Positions 10,893 to 22,414 of a stretch of 64,000 nucleotides of DNA are shown one piece after another; position 1 is the first letter of the stretch, and every line of letters begins with the position of its first letter. Below the pieces are notes generated by a model, which saw only the letters and a list, made by a program, of their open reading frames with translations, had not been told where the DNA came from and ran no database searches. A program made the translations under genes and the position numbers. Location of the stretch: positions 248,001 to 312,000 of the forward strand of contig JAPDRN010000015.1 of the NCBI GenBank assembly GCA_030247855.1. Direction: 5' to 3'. This DNA is from Knufia peltigerae. Lineage: Eukaryota; Ascomycota; Eurotiomycetes; Chaetothyriales; Trichomeriaceae.

Positions 10893-13800
10893 TCGTGACA
10901 ATTGTCCTCGAGTCTGAATAATAACAATATCTTTTGCACGTGCCTAGGGCATTTCTCAACCTTGCTTCTCTGAAGTTGAAAACCCATCATGAATTTACAC
11001 CGGTACAGTACGTAGTATGTAGAGAGTACAATCCCTGTTTGGTGCTGCTGACGACGAATCCGATAGATGAGTCATGGCTTGCCCATCGATGATCCCTTTG
11101 GTATTGTCCCAAAAACTTGCTTGCTTGCTTGGTTGTGATAAAGGATAAACACATTTCATGAAAATTCATTTCCAAAAAACTGACACCACCGAACCCTGCA
11201 GCTGGTGTCTGCACATTCGGAGTCAAACATGGGCAATCCCGCGTTCGGCGACGGCCGCGCCCAGAAGTGTCCCTCCAGTTTGACTTTCTCTTCAAGTTCG
11301 AGACATCTCCGTATAATAAATTCTCCTCTCCTTTTTCCCGTGAGATCTTGTTTCCCTCCGGTTCAGGGAAAATAAAGGGGACAAAGTCCTACCTCATCTT
11401 GCCGTGTACATCGCGCGTCCAACTCTCCCCTACGTCGATCTGGTTCTCTTTCCCCGTCGCACCGGCAAAGTTTGCCATGCTGCCGAACCCTTGGTAAGGG
11501 GTGGTGGTCGGGCGGAGGCAGTCGTACCACTTGCCCTTGGGGTAACAGACTGACGAGACGTGGCGAGGAGGAGGATGAGAAGACGACTCGGAGTGCAACG
11601 ACGCCGACGACGTGGATGAAGTCCTCGAACAAGACATTGTGTAGGTATGGACAGTAGGGAGAGGAAGGTCTCCGCTTGACGATGTTTTTTTCAGGTCGTC
11701 GAGGGGGTGTGTGTACTGTGTATACCGTGTCACTCTGTTATTGTGACCCTGTGACTATTTCAAGTACTGAGCACTGTAAAGATCTAATGGGGATCAATTG
11801 CTTGGTAGTAGATCAAATGCTTGTTTACCTCCAGCCTACCCCGGACTCCATGAAAAAGGGGCCATTTTATATCCCGTATGTACGGGGTATGAAAAAATGT
11901 GTTGGTATGTAAAGGGTGCGTCAGTGAGAAGTTTTTTCATGGTCATTCAGACATCGCTTCGCCTCAGTCAAGAACGAGAGCTGAAAAGGGCATTGGATGC
12001 CGGCACGAACATCAAATCTGTGGCTGGTCATGCAAATCTGAAAAATTTTCAGGAACAGCTCGTGGCATTGGATGTTGATGGAGACTATGTGTCAAAGGAA
12101 CAGGAAACTTGAAGTAGGAATTACGTAGGAGGAATTCAGGCAAGTCAGGGCGAAAGAAGAGTCTAGAGGCTGCGTTCAATAGCCGTTACTAGGACAAGAA
12201 TTTGCGGAGAAGGGAAGAGCGATTCTCCGGGGGAGGCTCGCTTGGCCCAACCCGTTGTCATTATTGTTGGGCCCCAAGACCATGAAAAAGAGATGGGAGA
12301 GAAATCCCGGTGGGTTGGCTTCACAGGGAAGAAATCTCTGCTTCTCGCACGCCTCAACAGCGACTAACTACTCCATATCCTTCCCATCTTGTTGGCGAAT
12401 GGCCTGTCACCCGCGCCAAATCATCAAAAGGCCCCTGGAGCACTGCGGGGTAAGGCTAGGCTAGTACGGGAAGGAGCACAAAAAGAGAGTCCAGGAGATG
12501 GTTGTGGCCAAGTTCATGGATCAAAGAAAGATGTAGCTGGTGTCTTACCGAGGCACAACAGTAGGGTTTGGAGAGGTGTCAAAGAAACTTCTGCCAGTGG
12601 AACAAAGCTGAAATTATTTTCGGGGAGCAACGTGTGACATGATGTGTTCTCGAGACACTTGACAATGGCCAGGTGAAAAGACCCATCGAAACGGGATGTG
12701 GGAAACATGGTGACAGGCCGATTGTGGTTTGTGGTCACTCGTCAGCTCGAAAGCATATGATACCTGGGATATAGCGGAATTGTTGTCCAAAGGGTCAGAT
12801 TCTGGCGGTTGAACAGACCGTGCATCCTCTGCTTATCAGCATGCTCTTATGTACAGAATCCGGTGCGAGAGCCAGGAGAGAGATAGGGACGGATACTGTA
12901 TACTACGTAATGGTCGAGTATCCAGTTGCCACCCCCAACGGGACTTGAGGTTGGACCAAGATGGGTGGCGGTGAGTGTGAAAAGGCGGCTTTGTTCGGGT
13001 CACAAATTGATTGATTGCTACTCCGCAGTCCGAGTATGGACGGTACAGTATTCGTACCTGTGTTGTGGCGTACAGTATGTCGCAATCAGAGTGGATTATG
13101 ATTTTAGTCTTGCAGCCTTGGGTTTCAGGCCCGGACCTCCTCTTGTAAAGTGCAAACGAGGCTTAAAGCGAGCCTCGTACTGGTCCCATATCGAGGGCCC
13201 ATCCTCCGTACTCCGTACATCACAAGAGATAACATTGTCAGGCTGTGTCGGCCTTGACCAAGACGGCGAATCTCCGCAGGCTACTCCGTAGAAAGGGTAT
13301 GGATCAGGGATGTGGTGAGCTTCGATTCGAGGTCAGGCCGAGTGTAACCACATGGCGAGCTCTGTACGAATATCGACGGCCTCACTCCTCCTCTTCCTCG
13401 TATGTTATCTCTCCTCCAGCAGCGCCAATGGCCCCGAAGCTGGCAAGGAGGGGCGCCATCCATGTGGCATTTCGTTGCGATTGGCCTCTGACAAGGCCCA
13501 AAGCAGACCGGCGGAGGCAGGACTGACTTCTGCGGTGGGTAGCGAGATGGAGGATCCGTTAGCCCTGGCTCGTCGGTCAATTAGCGGTCGTGCCCAAAGC
13601 CTTGTTGCTTTAGGCTGCCCTCCATGACCATGCGTACAGCCTCGGCAGATCACCAGCTGCTGGGATTGGAGCATTTGTCGTCCTGGCCTTGCCACCTTTT
13701 CAATGCTATCCGGTCGTGCGTCAGACGAGGTGATAAGGCTTGCTGGTCGACGAGGGAGGATTAGTGTGTGTGCGACTTTGTTCTGCCAGCGAAGTCTATG

Positions 13801-14736
13801 GAGTGGACGATTGAAGCTGCACTCACCAAGGGTTTCGAGGACTCGGACAGTAGGTGTTTGGGTTAGTCAACCATACCGAGTCTAATGGAGGGGACTGATC
13901 AGTCGAGGCACGCATGCACCGTAGAGGAGACGGAGTATGCGAGAGATAACAAAAGCTGTTGCGTGCTTCTGAGAACAGGCGGGCAAGGTTACCTACCAGT
14001 CAACGCTTAGTCTCGACGCTCTATCCAGTCAAACCCTGGTTTCCTTGACAGCTTTGAAGCCTGAAAACCCCATTGTATGTTGTATGTACGGATACGAGTA
14101 CTCGTATTGTAACAGCCTGACCCCATCATCTCCTTCCCACTCTTTTTCCTTGTCCTTCGCTGGCCATTTCTTTCCCGCAGCCTTACAGGCTAAAAGCCTT
14201 GTCCCAACTTACCACACGTTGGAGCATCCCCTCATTCACCTTTCCTTTCGCTCTTTTCTTCCTTCTCTCGTGTCTTCCCCCTCCTTGTCTTCATTCTCGT
14301 TCCCTCCCTTGGTGGACGAGCCATCCTGCAGTGATTCACATTGCTCGCATTGCTGGCGACAGCGCGCAGGCCCAGCCCTTAGTTCACGTGTTTTTCTTCA
14401 CAGCCTTCCGCCAGCAGGTGTTATTCACCCCGACTTCACTAAACGCTCGCCTTGGCGATTCTCGTCGCGCGGCCTTGCGATAACCTGTCCTCGCCACACT
14501 CCATCACCAAGCTCTTTTCTCTTTTTCGCCATCGCATCCTCACTAGACATTATCCATCAAATTGTCGCGACAGCGGAATTTTTTTTGAAAAATGTCTTTG
14601 TCTCTCTGAGAGCGACCGGCAAGCCAGCTCTGTACAAAAGCCTCGTCACGCTCTGTCGCCCGCCGCGTAGAGCCTCGCTTTCGGACAAGTCCGAGTCTTA
14701 CCCGCCACCAATTTAATTCACAGCTTACCAGCCTCC
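10893..14736. other. Long gene-poor interval
   Basis: 3.8 kb without a convincing gene. Short frames in all phases look random, and no tRNA-like cloverleaf stood out. It contains two TACTCCGTA 9-mers (13209, 13282), an ACGGAGTA (13930), and a pyrimidine-rich leader from about 14100 to 14330 in front of the C2H2 gene. A 91-codon frame at 13352-13627 starts with a signal-peptide-like sequence and is listed separately. The interval may hold a non-coding RNA or a long promoter. Confidence 0.5.
13352..13627 (+). CDS. Possible small secreted protein (weak)
   Basis: 91-codon frame whose first 27 residues read like a signal peptide: short polar N-terminus, hydrophobic LLLFLVCYL core, small residues SSSSANG at a plausible cleavage site. 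The start context (CACATGG) is acceptable. The remainder has only two further cysteines, no recognisable domain, and overlaps frames on the other strand, so chance is the main alternative. Confidence 0.2.
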   Translation: MASSVRISTASLLLFLVCYLSSSSANGPEAGKEGRHPCGISLRLASDKAQSRPAEAGLTSAVGSEMEDPLALARRSISGRAQSLVALGCPP

Positions 14737-16292
14737 ATGATGGCCACTGAAGCAAGCATCAACATCACGCCCGCATCTCTGCGTGGCAGCCCTTCAGACC
14801 GCATCATCAAACCACGACCCCGCAAAGACTCACTGCAGTCCATTTCGGGTTCCGACACTCATCCAGGTCGAGTCGTCAAGCCTCGAGCTCGAAAATCTCC
14901 CGGCTCTGGTGCAAAACGCTCTGAACCTGCTAAGCGCAAATTCATCTGTTCTTTCTCTCACTACGGCTGCGATGTTGCCTTGAGCTCCAAGAATGAGTGG
15001 AAACGCCATGTGTCGATCCAGCATCTCCAGTTGGGCTTCTACCGCTGTGACGTTGGTTCGTGCAATCCTGACCTGAACTCCAATGTGCCGGGTCACAAGA
15101 GAGTCTACAATGACTTCAATCGCAAGGATCTCTTCACTCAACATCATCGTCGTATGCACAAGCCTGAGTCGGGTCCAGGTTCAGCTAATTTCCCTCCCAA
15201 CGGTGGAGACCCCAAGGATTGGAGAGCTTTCGAAGACAGCCTCGAAGAGGTTAGAAGCCGTTGCTGGATGGAGAAGCGAAAGCCTCCTCAACGCAGCACC
15301 TGCGGTTTCTGCGGCAGAGTCTTTGAAGGCGAGGGCAGCTGGAATGAGCGCATGGAACATGTTGGAGGTCATTTCTCCCGCGACATTGTCGAAGCCAAGG
15401 AGGAGAGAGAAGACGAAGATCTGACGAACTGGGCTCTGGCTGAGAACATTATCAAAGATGCCGGAAACGGTCGTCATGTTCTGGTCGATCAACCACCGAC
15501 TGCCGCCGAACGTCCTTACCTGAGCAGAGACCGAGACGTGAACATGACTGATGCTCCAAGTTCAGACGGCTTTTCTCGCGATCCTGCAGAATCGCCCTCT
15601 TTGAGTGCCTCATCTCGACGGCCAGAGTCAGAGCGAGGCGACTATTATCCTGCCTTGGAGAGCCCCCGTGAGTCACGTCGCCTGAGTAATGCCTTGCCCA
15701 GCACCAATGGTACTCCGCGCGCTCCATCTGTGCCTCTGCTACAAACCACTCCTGGAAGTCAATCTGCCGTTCCCACCGACCCAGCTCTCACGGCCCTTGG
15801 CTCGCCTACATCTACGTCCGGTCAATTGCAACCACCCCCCACGCCACCTGATCGGAAGGCAGGATACAATCTTGCCCCACCACCTCTCAAAGGACCCAAG
15901 TCAGACGGCGAATCCAGCAGTGGTGATAGACTAGAAGATCTCATCAACCAGTTGATCAAGCCCAAGGGACCCAAGACTCATCGTCGCCTCACTTGGAAAT
16001 GCGTAAGTTCGAATTGTCAGAAGTCAAAACAAAGACAGAGACTAACAAAACGGTCTAGGATTGTGCTGTCGAGATGTCGGTTGATCTTGAAGAAGCAGAC
16101 CAACAAACCATCAAGAACCTTCAAGAGATTAGCATTGTCTGCAGCAAGACAGCAAACCCATATCTCAAAGCTTCCAAGCAAGGGAAGTACCAGGTCATCG
16201 GATGTGATGAGCTTGCTAGCTACATCTGGAAGAACACCAAACAGCCCATCGACCAGCACAACAAACCGGCCGCTGAAGTACCCGCTACCTGA
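14737..16292 (+). CDS. C2H2 zinc-finger protein, putative transcription factor
   Basis: 499 aa from two exons, 14737-16002 and 16059-16292. The 56-bp intron has GTAAGT, branch CTAAC and TCTAG. Without it the frame runs into an unrelated C-terminus ending at 16512, so the spliced model is preferred. A basic KPRARK segment precedes the fingers. Finger 1 is C-x5-C..H-x5-H in about residues 70-95 (FICSFSHYGCD..KRHVSIQH); finger 2 is YRCDVGSC..DLFTQHHRRMH; finger 3 is CGFCGRVF..RMEHVGGHF at about 190-215. The middle is Ser/Pro-rich and disordered. The C-terminal exon (CAVEMSVDLEEADQQ...) is a short conserved-looking helical tail. Nuclear location and DNA binding are inferred. ATG 14740 is an alternative start. 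Confidence 0.8.
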
Positions 16293-17419
16293 TGCTGCGG
16301 ACACTTCCACCATTTGGATGACCAAATTCAATGAAGGGCTAAGAATGTCGACTAGTTGGGGATCATACGTTCTAGAAAGTTTTATGGCAGTGAACAGGCG
16401 CGAGCCATCAGAGGGGCTAGCTGTGGTATCAATGCAACATTGCTTGCCCAATAAATTGTGCATGAATAGGAAACAAGTTCGGAAAAGAATTGGCTCGGAA
16501 GCGTTGATATGAAATACACAGTCTTCGACGAGAGAGCTATGGTGGTGACGGAACCTGCTGTCTCTTTTCTATGCTTTTTTTGTACCAAGCGATAAAATAT
16601 TCTCAGGTAGTGAGTTCCACGGTACAAACGCGAATGATCAAGATCTGCTGAGGCTGGCTTCATGAGTCGGCAACAGATTTGCAGTATTGACTGGACTTGT
16701 GGATTTTTGCTTGGGCACAACGTGTGCATATAAATATCCACGCTGCCCCTGCGCCCCTGAATTGCCTGCAAACAACTTGAGCTAGTACAGTCGGTGCCTG
16801 AAGTATGCACAGAGTATTGAATGTTCACTTAGACTTCAGTGGCACGATATTTTCCACGTGGTGTGGTCGTTTTGTTCACAATGTTCGGCTACAATTTATA
16901 GGGGCGGCTTCTATGGGGGACGGGCCATCGCACTCGAAACACCACCATCATTAAAACCTCCCCAGTGCACAGTCACTGCAAGTCAGAAAGACTCGCTAGG
17001 TAGGTGTCGTACCGGGTATGAGTAGGTACCTTGGCTGGAAGCTCGTCCGTACTGAGTGGTGCGATATAAATCCACCGGCCACCATAATGGAATTCTGCCT
17101 TGGTTCTCGGGCTTTCTCAGCCAAACACTCGGCCACGTTCTCCTCGTCTACAACCACGTCGATTCTTTTCTTGAGATGTCAACATTCTCCACGCAAGATG
17201 ATGGCTCTCACCAGTTCGTCCGGGCCTTCACAAGAGCGCCTTATAATGAACAGTATGCAGTATGCAAAGTCTTCGCAGAACCCTCGTCTGAACAATGGCT
17301 TGAGGTGAGGGTTTTTTCAGCTGTTCGTTCTGACTCTCTCTCAACCATTTCCATCGACCTCGACCCTAGATTCAAAGAGGTATACCCCATATTGGACCAG
17401 CCGATCGTTCCAAGTGGCC
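16293..17419. other. Intergenic region
   Basis: About 1.1 kb. It contains the 3' flank of the zinc-finger gene and the promoter or leader of the next gene. A 124-codon frame at 17056-17427 lies in the leader but could not be joined in phase to the downstream exons. Confidence 0.45.
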
Positions 17420-18681
17420 ATGTCTAGCCAGTCAGCATTCTATGAGACCGAGGACTGGCCACTACAACCTTCCCCTCGACACAGCAGCAGATCTCTCAGT
17501 CTCTCTTCAGAAGCTGCCAGTATACACTTTTCCAATTTCCCACTACCGCCGACACCTTCGACGTCTCGCCCTCCCAGTGATACAAGTAGAGTCTCTTCCG
17601 GCACTTCAACGATTCACACCATTCACGTCCCGCTCTCCAAACCGTTCATCATGTATGTGGATCATTACAATGGATCTATCTGATGCCTCCGAGCGAGAAT
17701 GTCTGACTGACGTGGGACCGTCCGATCCTGTAGCTCCTTTTGCAAGGGCAGCAAACTTTTCAAGTTGAGATATTCGCAGATCGAGCTGGAAAAGAATATC
17801 GCTGGCTCAGTCAAACGTATCTTGCTGAGCGACTCTTGCGCCACGCACAGCACACTCGTTCACTCTTGTCAGTAGCAGCATCAGAATGTGTCGAAGTACT
17901 GAGTTTCTGATCATCCCAGTTTCCGACGCAAGAGCACCTATACCACACCTTGAACAGCCCGTCACGTCGACATCGAGCCACGTCTCTCGGATCTCGTTCC
18001 TGGAAGAGCAGACACTTCAAAGCGGACCGACGTTATTTCAAGCAGAACCTCAGTACACTTTTGATTCCTGGGAAGGTAGGTATCGACGGCTTTTGAAGGA
18101 GTCCTGTGGTACCCTCCCGCGGCCAACCAACGCTAACGATGCGCTCTGTAGATTGTGTGAATTTCCAAGAAGCCATCCTTGGTCAAACGATAGTGTTCAC
18201 GGCTGGGATCGCAGAGGCCAAGTCTAAAGGGCGAGGAGAAGAATGCATCAGCCAAAATTTACGCATATTGCGAGGGCGTAATGGGCGACAAATTATCCTT
18301 TTCTTTGCCAATTCTCAAAGGAGAGAGAGGAAGAAGTACATCACCATCCCCCGTAAGTATATAGCACCGCGCTGAGCAATGTCCGTCCACGGCTACTACA
18401 TGGAACAATTATACGATGCTACAGAGGCTGATGGCTGAAAAGTTGACTGCATCGATCGTATCGAACAGACCAAAAGGTCCGGGCGACCTCTCTCGCTTTC
18501 GTTACGACCCAATTTTGAGCTCCTTACTCAACTGAAATCACTGCAGATATTGTTTCTTGACGAGAACGGTATGGCTGTCGAAGGCGCTCACCGGGCGAAA
18601 GTGAATACATGACTGACTGCAACATCAGACCAAAAACGATTCTTCGGCCTCCTTTGTCACGGTGTAGGATATCAAGCATAG
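17420..18681 (+). CDS. Six-exon gene of unknown function
   Basis: Model rebuilt from splice signals; 300 aa. Exons: 17420-17652, 17734-17867, 17920-18075, 18152-18352, 18443-18568, 18629-18681. Introns have GTATGT, GTCAGT, GTAGGT, GTAAGT and GTATGG donors; branch sites CTGAC (17705), CTAAC (18132) and CTGAC (18612) are clear, and all phases agree through to TAG 18679. The N-terminus is Ser/Pro-rich (PLQPSPRHSSRSLSLSS), then comes a hydrophobic/basic stretch (SFCKGSKLFKLRYSQIE). The C-terminal half is a compact mixed fold: QEAILGQTIVFTAGIAEAK, LRGRNGRQIILFFANSQ, and the ending FFGLLCHGVGYQA. No family recognised. The second intron's donor could instead be GTATCT at 17817. The fourth acceptor is weak, but the exon after it is in frame and protein-like. 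Confidence 0.6.
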
Positions 18682-19667
18682 AAGGGGGCATTGACACATT
18701 GGTTTAATAGAGGATACTGTATGAGCGTACGAGCGATGTTTAAGATACCCAGCGGAAACACTCTGTGCTTGTCTCGTATTGCGACAAGTACTGGAGGCGG
18801 ATGATTATGAATTGGATGGGAATATTGGGAAGCACCATTTTGTACGGCTTGCCGGAGAGTCGTAGCCTAGATGCTTCATCCCACACTAGATACAAATTGC
18901 ACTAGACATTGCGACGGGATGCACGGATATGACCTGGACATTCCCGAGGATATTTCAGGTAAAAGGAGTTGTTGTGGGTGCAGGGGGATTTTCTGTGACA
19001 AGGGCAATTGATGCCTCGAAGTTGCACGTGGGAGGCTCTGAAGTCACTGACTGGCTCAAAAAACGCAGACTAATAAATGATTTCGTGATGGCACACTCCA
19101 CGCACTTCATTCGCTTCTTCAAGGCCCCCTCTCTCGGGGCCTTTGCCTTTGCCAGTTCTCTCTGGACGCATGTGAGCCTCACCATCAAGCACGACGAGGC
19201 CTTTTCTCTTCGCTTCTGGCTACGTGATGCTAACCGAACGCCTGGTGTAGGGTCGGCACTTTCCACGCCCGTCCCATGTCTCCCTGGCAAATATCTAGAG
19301 TACAGTATCACACCGATGGCTTGGACTAACATGCCTTTGGGTCCCCCTTATAGATCCAGAGCCCTGCATGGTCTGATTCTGGCGCCCCTCGACCCCCGGC
19401 GTTCATCAGCAGAAGAAATCTTAGGGCTCAACGCTATTCAAACCCAGCCTCTCTCTCTCCTTCCGATGCGTTTTATTAACGGCAGCTTGAACGTCGCCTC
19501 TTCTTGAACCTGGCTCGCCATTCAGCAACTACAGACTTTCGCACAAAACCCCTTCGCGGCGCTTGTTGACCGTCTGTGCAAAGACTCTTTCCGTCATGGA
19601 TCGCTGATCACCCCAGACCCCCTCGATTTTGGCCCCAACTATACTTCCTCTGCACAACTGACATTTG
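18682..19667. other. Intergenic region upstream of phosphate transporter
   Basis: About 1 kb, presumably the transporter promoter. A 192-codon frame at 18929-19507 shows no domain and no splice connection to the transporter, so it is not annotated. Confidence 0.45.
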
Positions 19668-21803
19668 ATGATGGGACGATGGCGAGGACGTCTCTACGCT
19701 ACCGACAGAGCGCGAGATTTTGATCATGAGCGTGTGAGTTGATGCCATCGCTCGGATTCTACCTCTGGACACTCTGCTGATGAAAATCCGCTCGCATAGG
19801 ATCGGCACGTTCGGGTTCGACAAATCTACGAGACCATCGACCGACAAGGCTTCCAGTGGGTAGTTGTTCTCGTTGCAGGAGTGGGATTTCTGCTCGATGG
19901 ATTCTCAGTATGCAACGGACTTTCCTTTCCGGCTTGGTCCCCCATCTGTCCTTGTGGCTCACCTCTGCCCAGTTGTTCGCCGGCAATGTCGCCCTTCCTA
20001 TGATTGCGTATGTCTACTGGCACGACGAGGTCTCGTCCTTTCGGTTGACATGCATCAACATCGCCACGCTTGCTGGGACCTTACTTGGTCAAGTCGCCTT
20101 CGGATATCTAGGGGACAGAAATGGACGAAAGAAGATGTATGGTATCGAACTGGTACTCCTGATCGGGTCCACTTTGGGAGTTGTCATGAGCTCGAGAGGG
20201 TACAACGGGAGCATGAGCATCTACTCTTGGTTGATATGGTGGAGGGTCATGGTTGGGATCGGTGTGGGAGCAGATTATCCTCTCAGCGCCGTCATTACAG
20301 CAGAGTCAGTACCACATTCCTGGACCGTTCGATTGTCCTCTCGGATATCAGGCGGTCGTGCTGACTCGTTCTAGGTTTGCTCCCACGAGACACCGGGCAC
20401 GTATGATGGCCACCGTCTTCTTCATGCAACCTCTAGGTCAGATTGCCGGCAACCTCATCTCTCTCATCGTCGTCGTCATCTCCAGGAGCTCCAACGCCGA
20501 GGACACCGCACGCAGTGTCGATCAGATGTGGCGGTGGATCATCGGTCTCGGTGTGGTTCCTGGCGTGGTTGCCTTGCTGTTTCGATTCGCCATCCCTGAA
20601 ACTCCCCGGTTTCTCCTCGACATCGAAGATGACCCGGTCAAGGCCGAGTTCGACGCGACGCAGCTGTTTGGCGAGACGACCTTGGACAACGAGATGGAAT
20701 CGAACAACGCGTGGTGTGACTCGATCGAGGGATCGAACTTGTCGTCGCACCGCTCCGTCGACGAGCGGCACTACGAAGGGGCGGCACCGTCGTGGACCGT
20801 CGCACAGGCCCCTCGGACCACGCTCAACTCGTCGTGGCACCTGTCCAAGGCCGACATCAAGCAGTACTTCTGGGTCGAGGGCAACTGGAAGACCCTGGCC
20901 GCCACCGCCATGTGTTGGCTCCTCCTCGACTTTGGGTACTACGGCATAGGGCTGTCGAGCCCTCAGTTCCTGGCCAAGATCTGGGGTTCCTTGGACATCG
21001 GCGGACCCAGGCCGACCTGGCAGACCAAGGACAGTCCCGACGCCGACATTTACGACATGTTCCTGGACGGCTCGGTGCACGCCTTGGTGATTCTCAACGT
21101 CGGGAGTTTCGTGGGAGGACTGTTGATGATCGCGACCGCCGGTCGTCTGAACCGGGTCAGCCTACAAAAGTATGGGTTCTTGGCCCTGGCGGCACTCTTC
21201 ATCACCTTGGGTACCATCTTCATCACGATCCACCAAGAAGGGGCTCTGGCCATCACGCTGTATGTCATTGGGCAAATCGCCTTTAATTTTGGTAAGTTTT
21301 TGGACCTTGCTGAGAACATCCATGACGACGCGATTCCTCCTTTCCCGTTTCGTGATTTTCTTGGCTACTTTTGACATGTTTTGGTTCTCACTGTATCTCC
21401 TTTTTTTTCCGCCAACACAGGTCCCAACTCGACCACGTACATCATCCCCGCCGAGCTGTTCCCGACGAGGTACCGAGCCACTTGCCACGGCATCAGCGCC
21501 GCCTCGGGGAAACTGGGTTCGATCTTGGTCCAGGTCTTTTCGGCCTATTACAAGTTCGGCTCGACGTCCCCCGGGGACGACCAGACGAAAAGGTACGGCA
21601 CCATCCTGGTCATCTTCAGCGTCTGCATGTTCCTGGGAGCCATCGTCACGCACTTTTGGATCCCCGACGTGCAGGAGAAGGCGGCCAGGGGTTCGATGTG
21701 GGCCGGCGAGGCCAAACCCCTCGAGGACTTGGCCCTGGGCAGGTGCGGCGCGAGGAGCATGTCGGTGGTCCGGTCCCAACCGTTGAGGGATCTGGGACTT
21801 TGA
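19668..21803 (+). CDS. Pho84-type phosphate:H+ symporter (MFS)
   Basis: 601 aa from five exons: 19668-19733, 19800-19907, 19973-20304, 20375-21291, 21421-21803. Introns use GTGAGT, GTATGC, GTCAGT and GTAAGT donors and are phase-consistent. Plasma-membrane 12-TM MFS protein of the phosphate:proton symporter family. GYLGDRNGRKKMYGIEL is the MFS loop 2-3 motif, GVGADYPLSAVITAE matches the Pho84 TM4 signature, and FGPNSTTYIIPAELFPTRYR followed by HGISAASGKLG is the highly characteristic TM10-11 block. A long acidic central loop separates the two six-helix halves. The start (ATG 19668 or 19671) gives RLYATDRARDFDHERDRHVRVRQIYE before TM1. Fungi often have several paralogues, so whether this is the high-affinity Pho84 itself is unclear. 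Exons 4-5 are GC-rich at third positions. Confidence 0.88.
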
Positions 21804-22414
21804 AAGGAAACATGCAAGCAAACGATCTTTGGAAAACGTGTGTGGATTTTCAAGTCGGGATTCTTGTTCCGGAGACGCACTATCGGCGACATGACAGGGA
21901 TCTCGGATACTGTACCTCCATATCTAGGTAGGTATTGAACTGTATATATATAGACGGAATCTGATAGAACCAATTCCACAATCAATGTCATAGTACTGCC
22001 ATTAATGCACACGTCTGCTGGTATATACGGTCCCGAGTGTGTCTAGATTTGCGAACTATTGATAAACACTGACGGGGAAAATGCCTTTGTTTTGTAACCC
22101 GGTATATACCTAGGTCAGGTAAATTACCTAGTTATTATTGTTTTCTCTTCATGTGGTGAGAGAATTCAATATACCTAGGTACCTAAAATGCCTGGCCGTC
22201 ATGTACTATACATACCTACCTGGGGTAGGTAACTGCTCATAAATGTAAATGTAACTGTGCCCGACTTTTTTTCCTTACCCAAACTCATAGCTTGGCAATC
22301 CCATTGCATTACTTGACTCGAAATACAGACATGGCTTTTTTTTGAAAGGTTGTAGGCTTCGGACCTGAAATTTTAGAGAGGCCTTCGCTTTCTCTGGTCT
22401 TTCTTTCTGGCCTT
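21804..22414. other. Convergent 3' intergenic with TACCTAGG-type repeats
   Basis: AT-rich 611 bp between two converging genes. It holds a cluster of related words: CTAGGTAGGTA near 21924, ACCTAGGT near 22107 and 22172, and TACCTACC..GGTAGGT near 22213. No gene. Confidence 0.5.

Noticed and set aside
14045..14716. 223-codon frame before the C2H2 gene
   Set aside because: Lies in a pyrimidine-rich leader; Ser/Pro/Phe/Leu-rich with no domain, so probably the translated appearance of a CT-rich 5' UTR.
16059..16512. Unspliced C-terminus of the zinc-finger ORF
   Set aside because: A GTAAGT..CTAAC..TCTAG intron at 16003-16058 restores a better frame ending at 16292.
17056..17427. 124-codon frame upstream of the six-exon gene
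   Set aside because: Protein-like in part, but no donor/acceptor pair of sensible size and phase joins it to the next exon; left as possible upstream frame.
18929..19507. 192-codon frame before the phosphate transporter
   Set aside because: No domain, no splice link, and an overlapping antisense frame of similar size.
20433..21821. Long frames in other phases (168-219 codons) over the phosphate transporter
   Set aside because: Shadows of the GC-rich transporter exons; Arg/Pro-rich, no domain, and the transporter model is complete.
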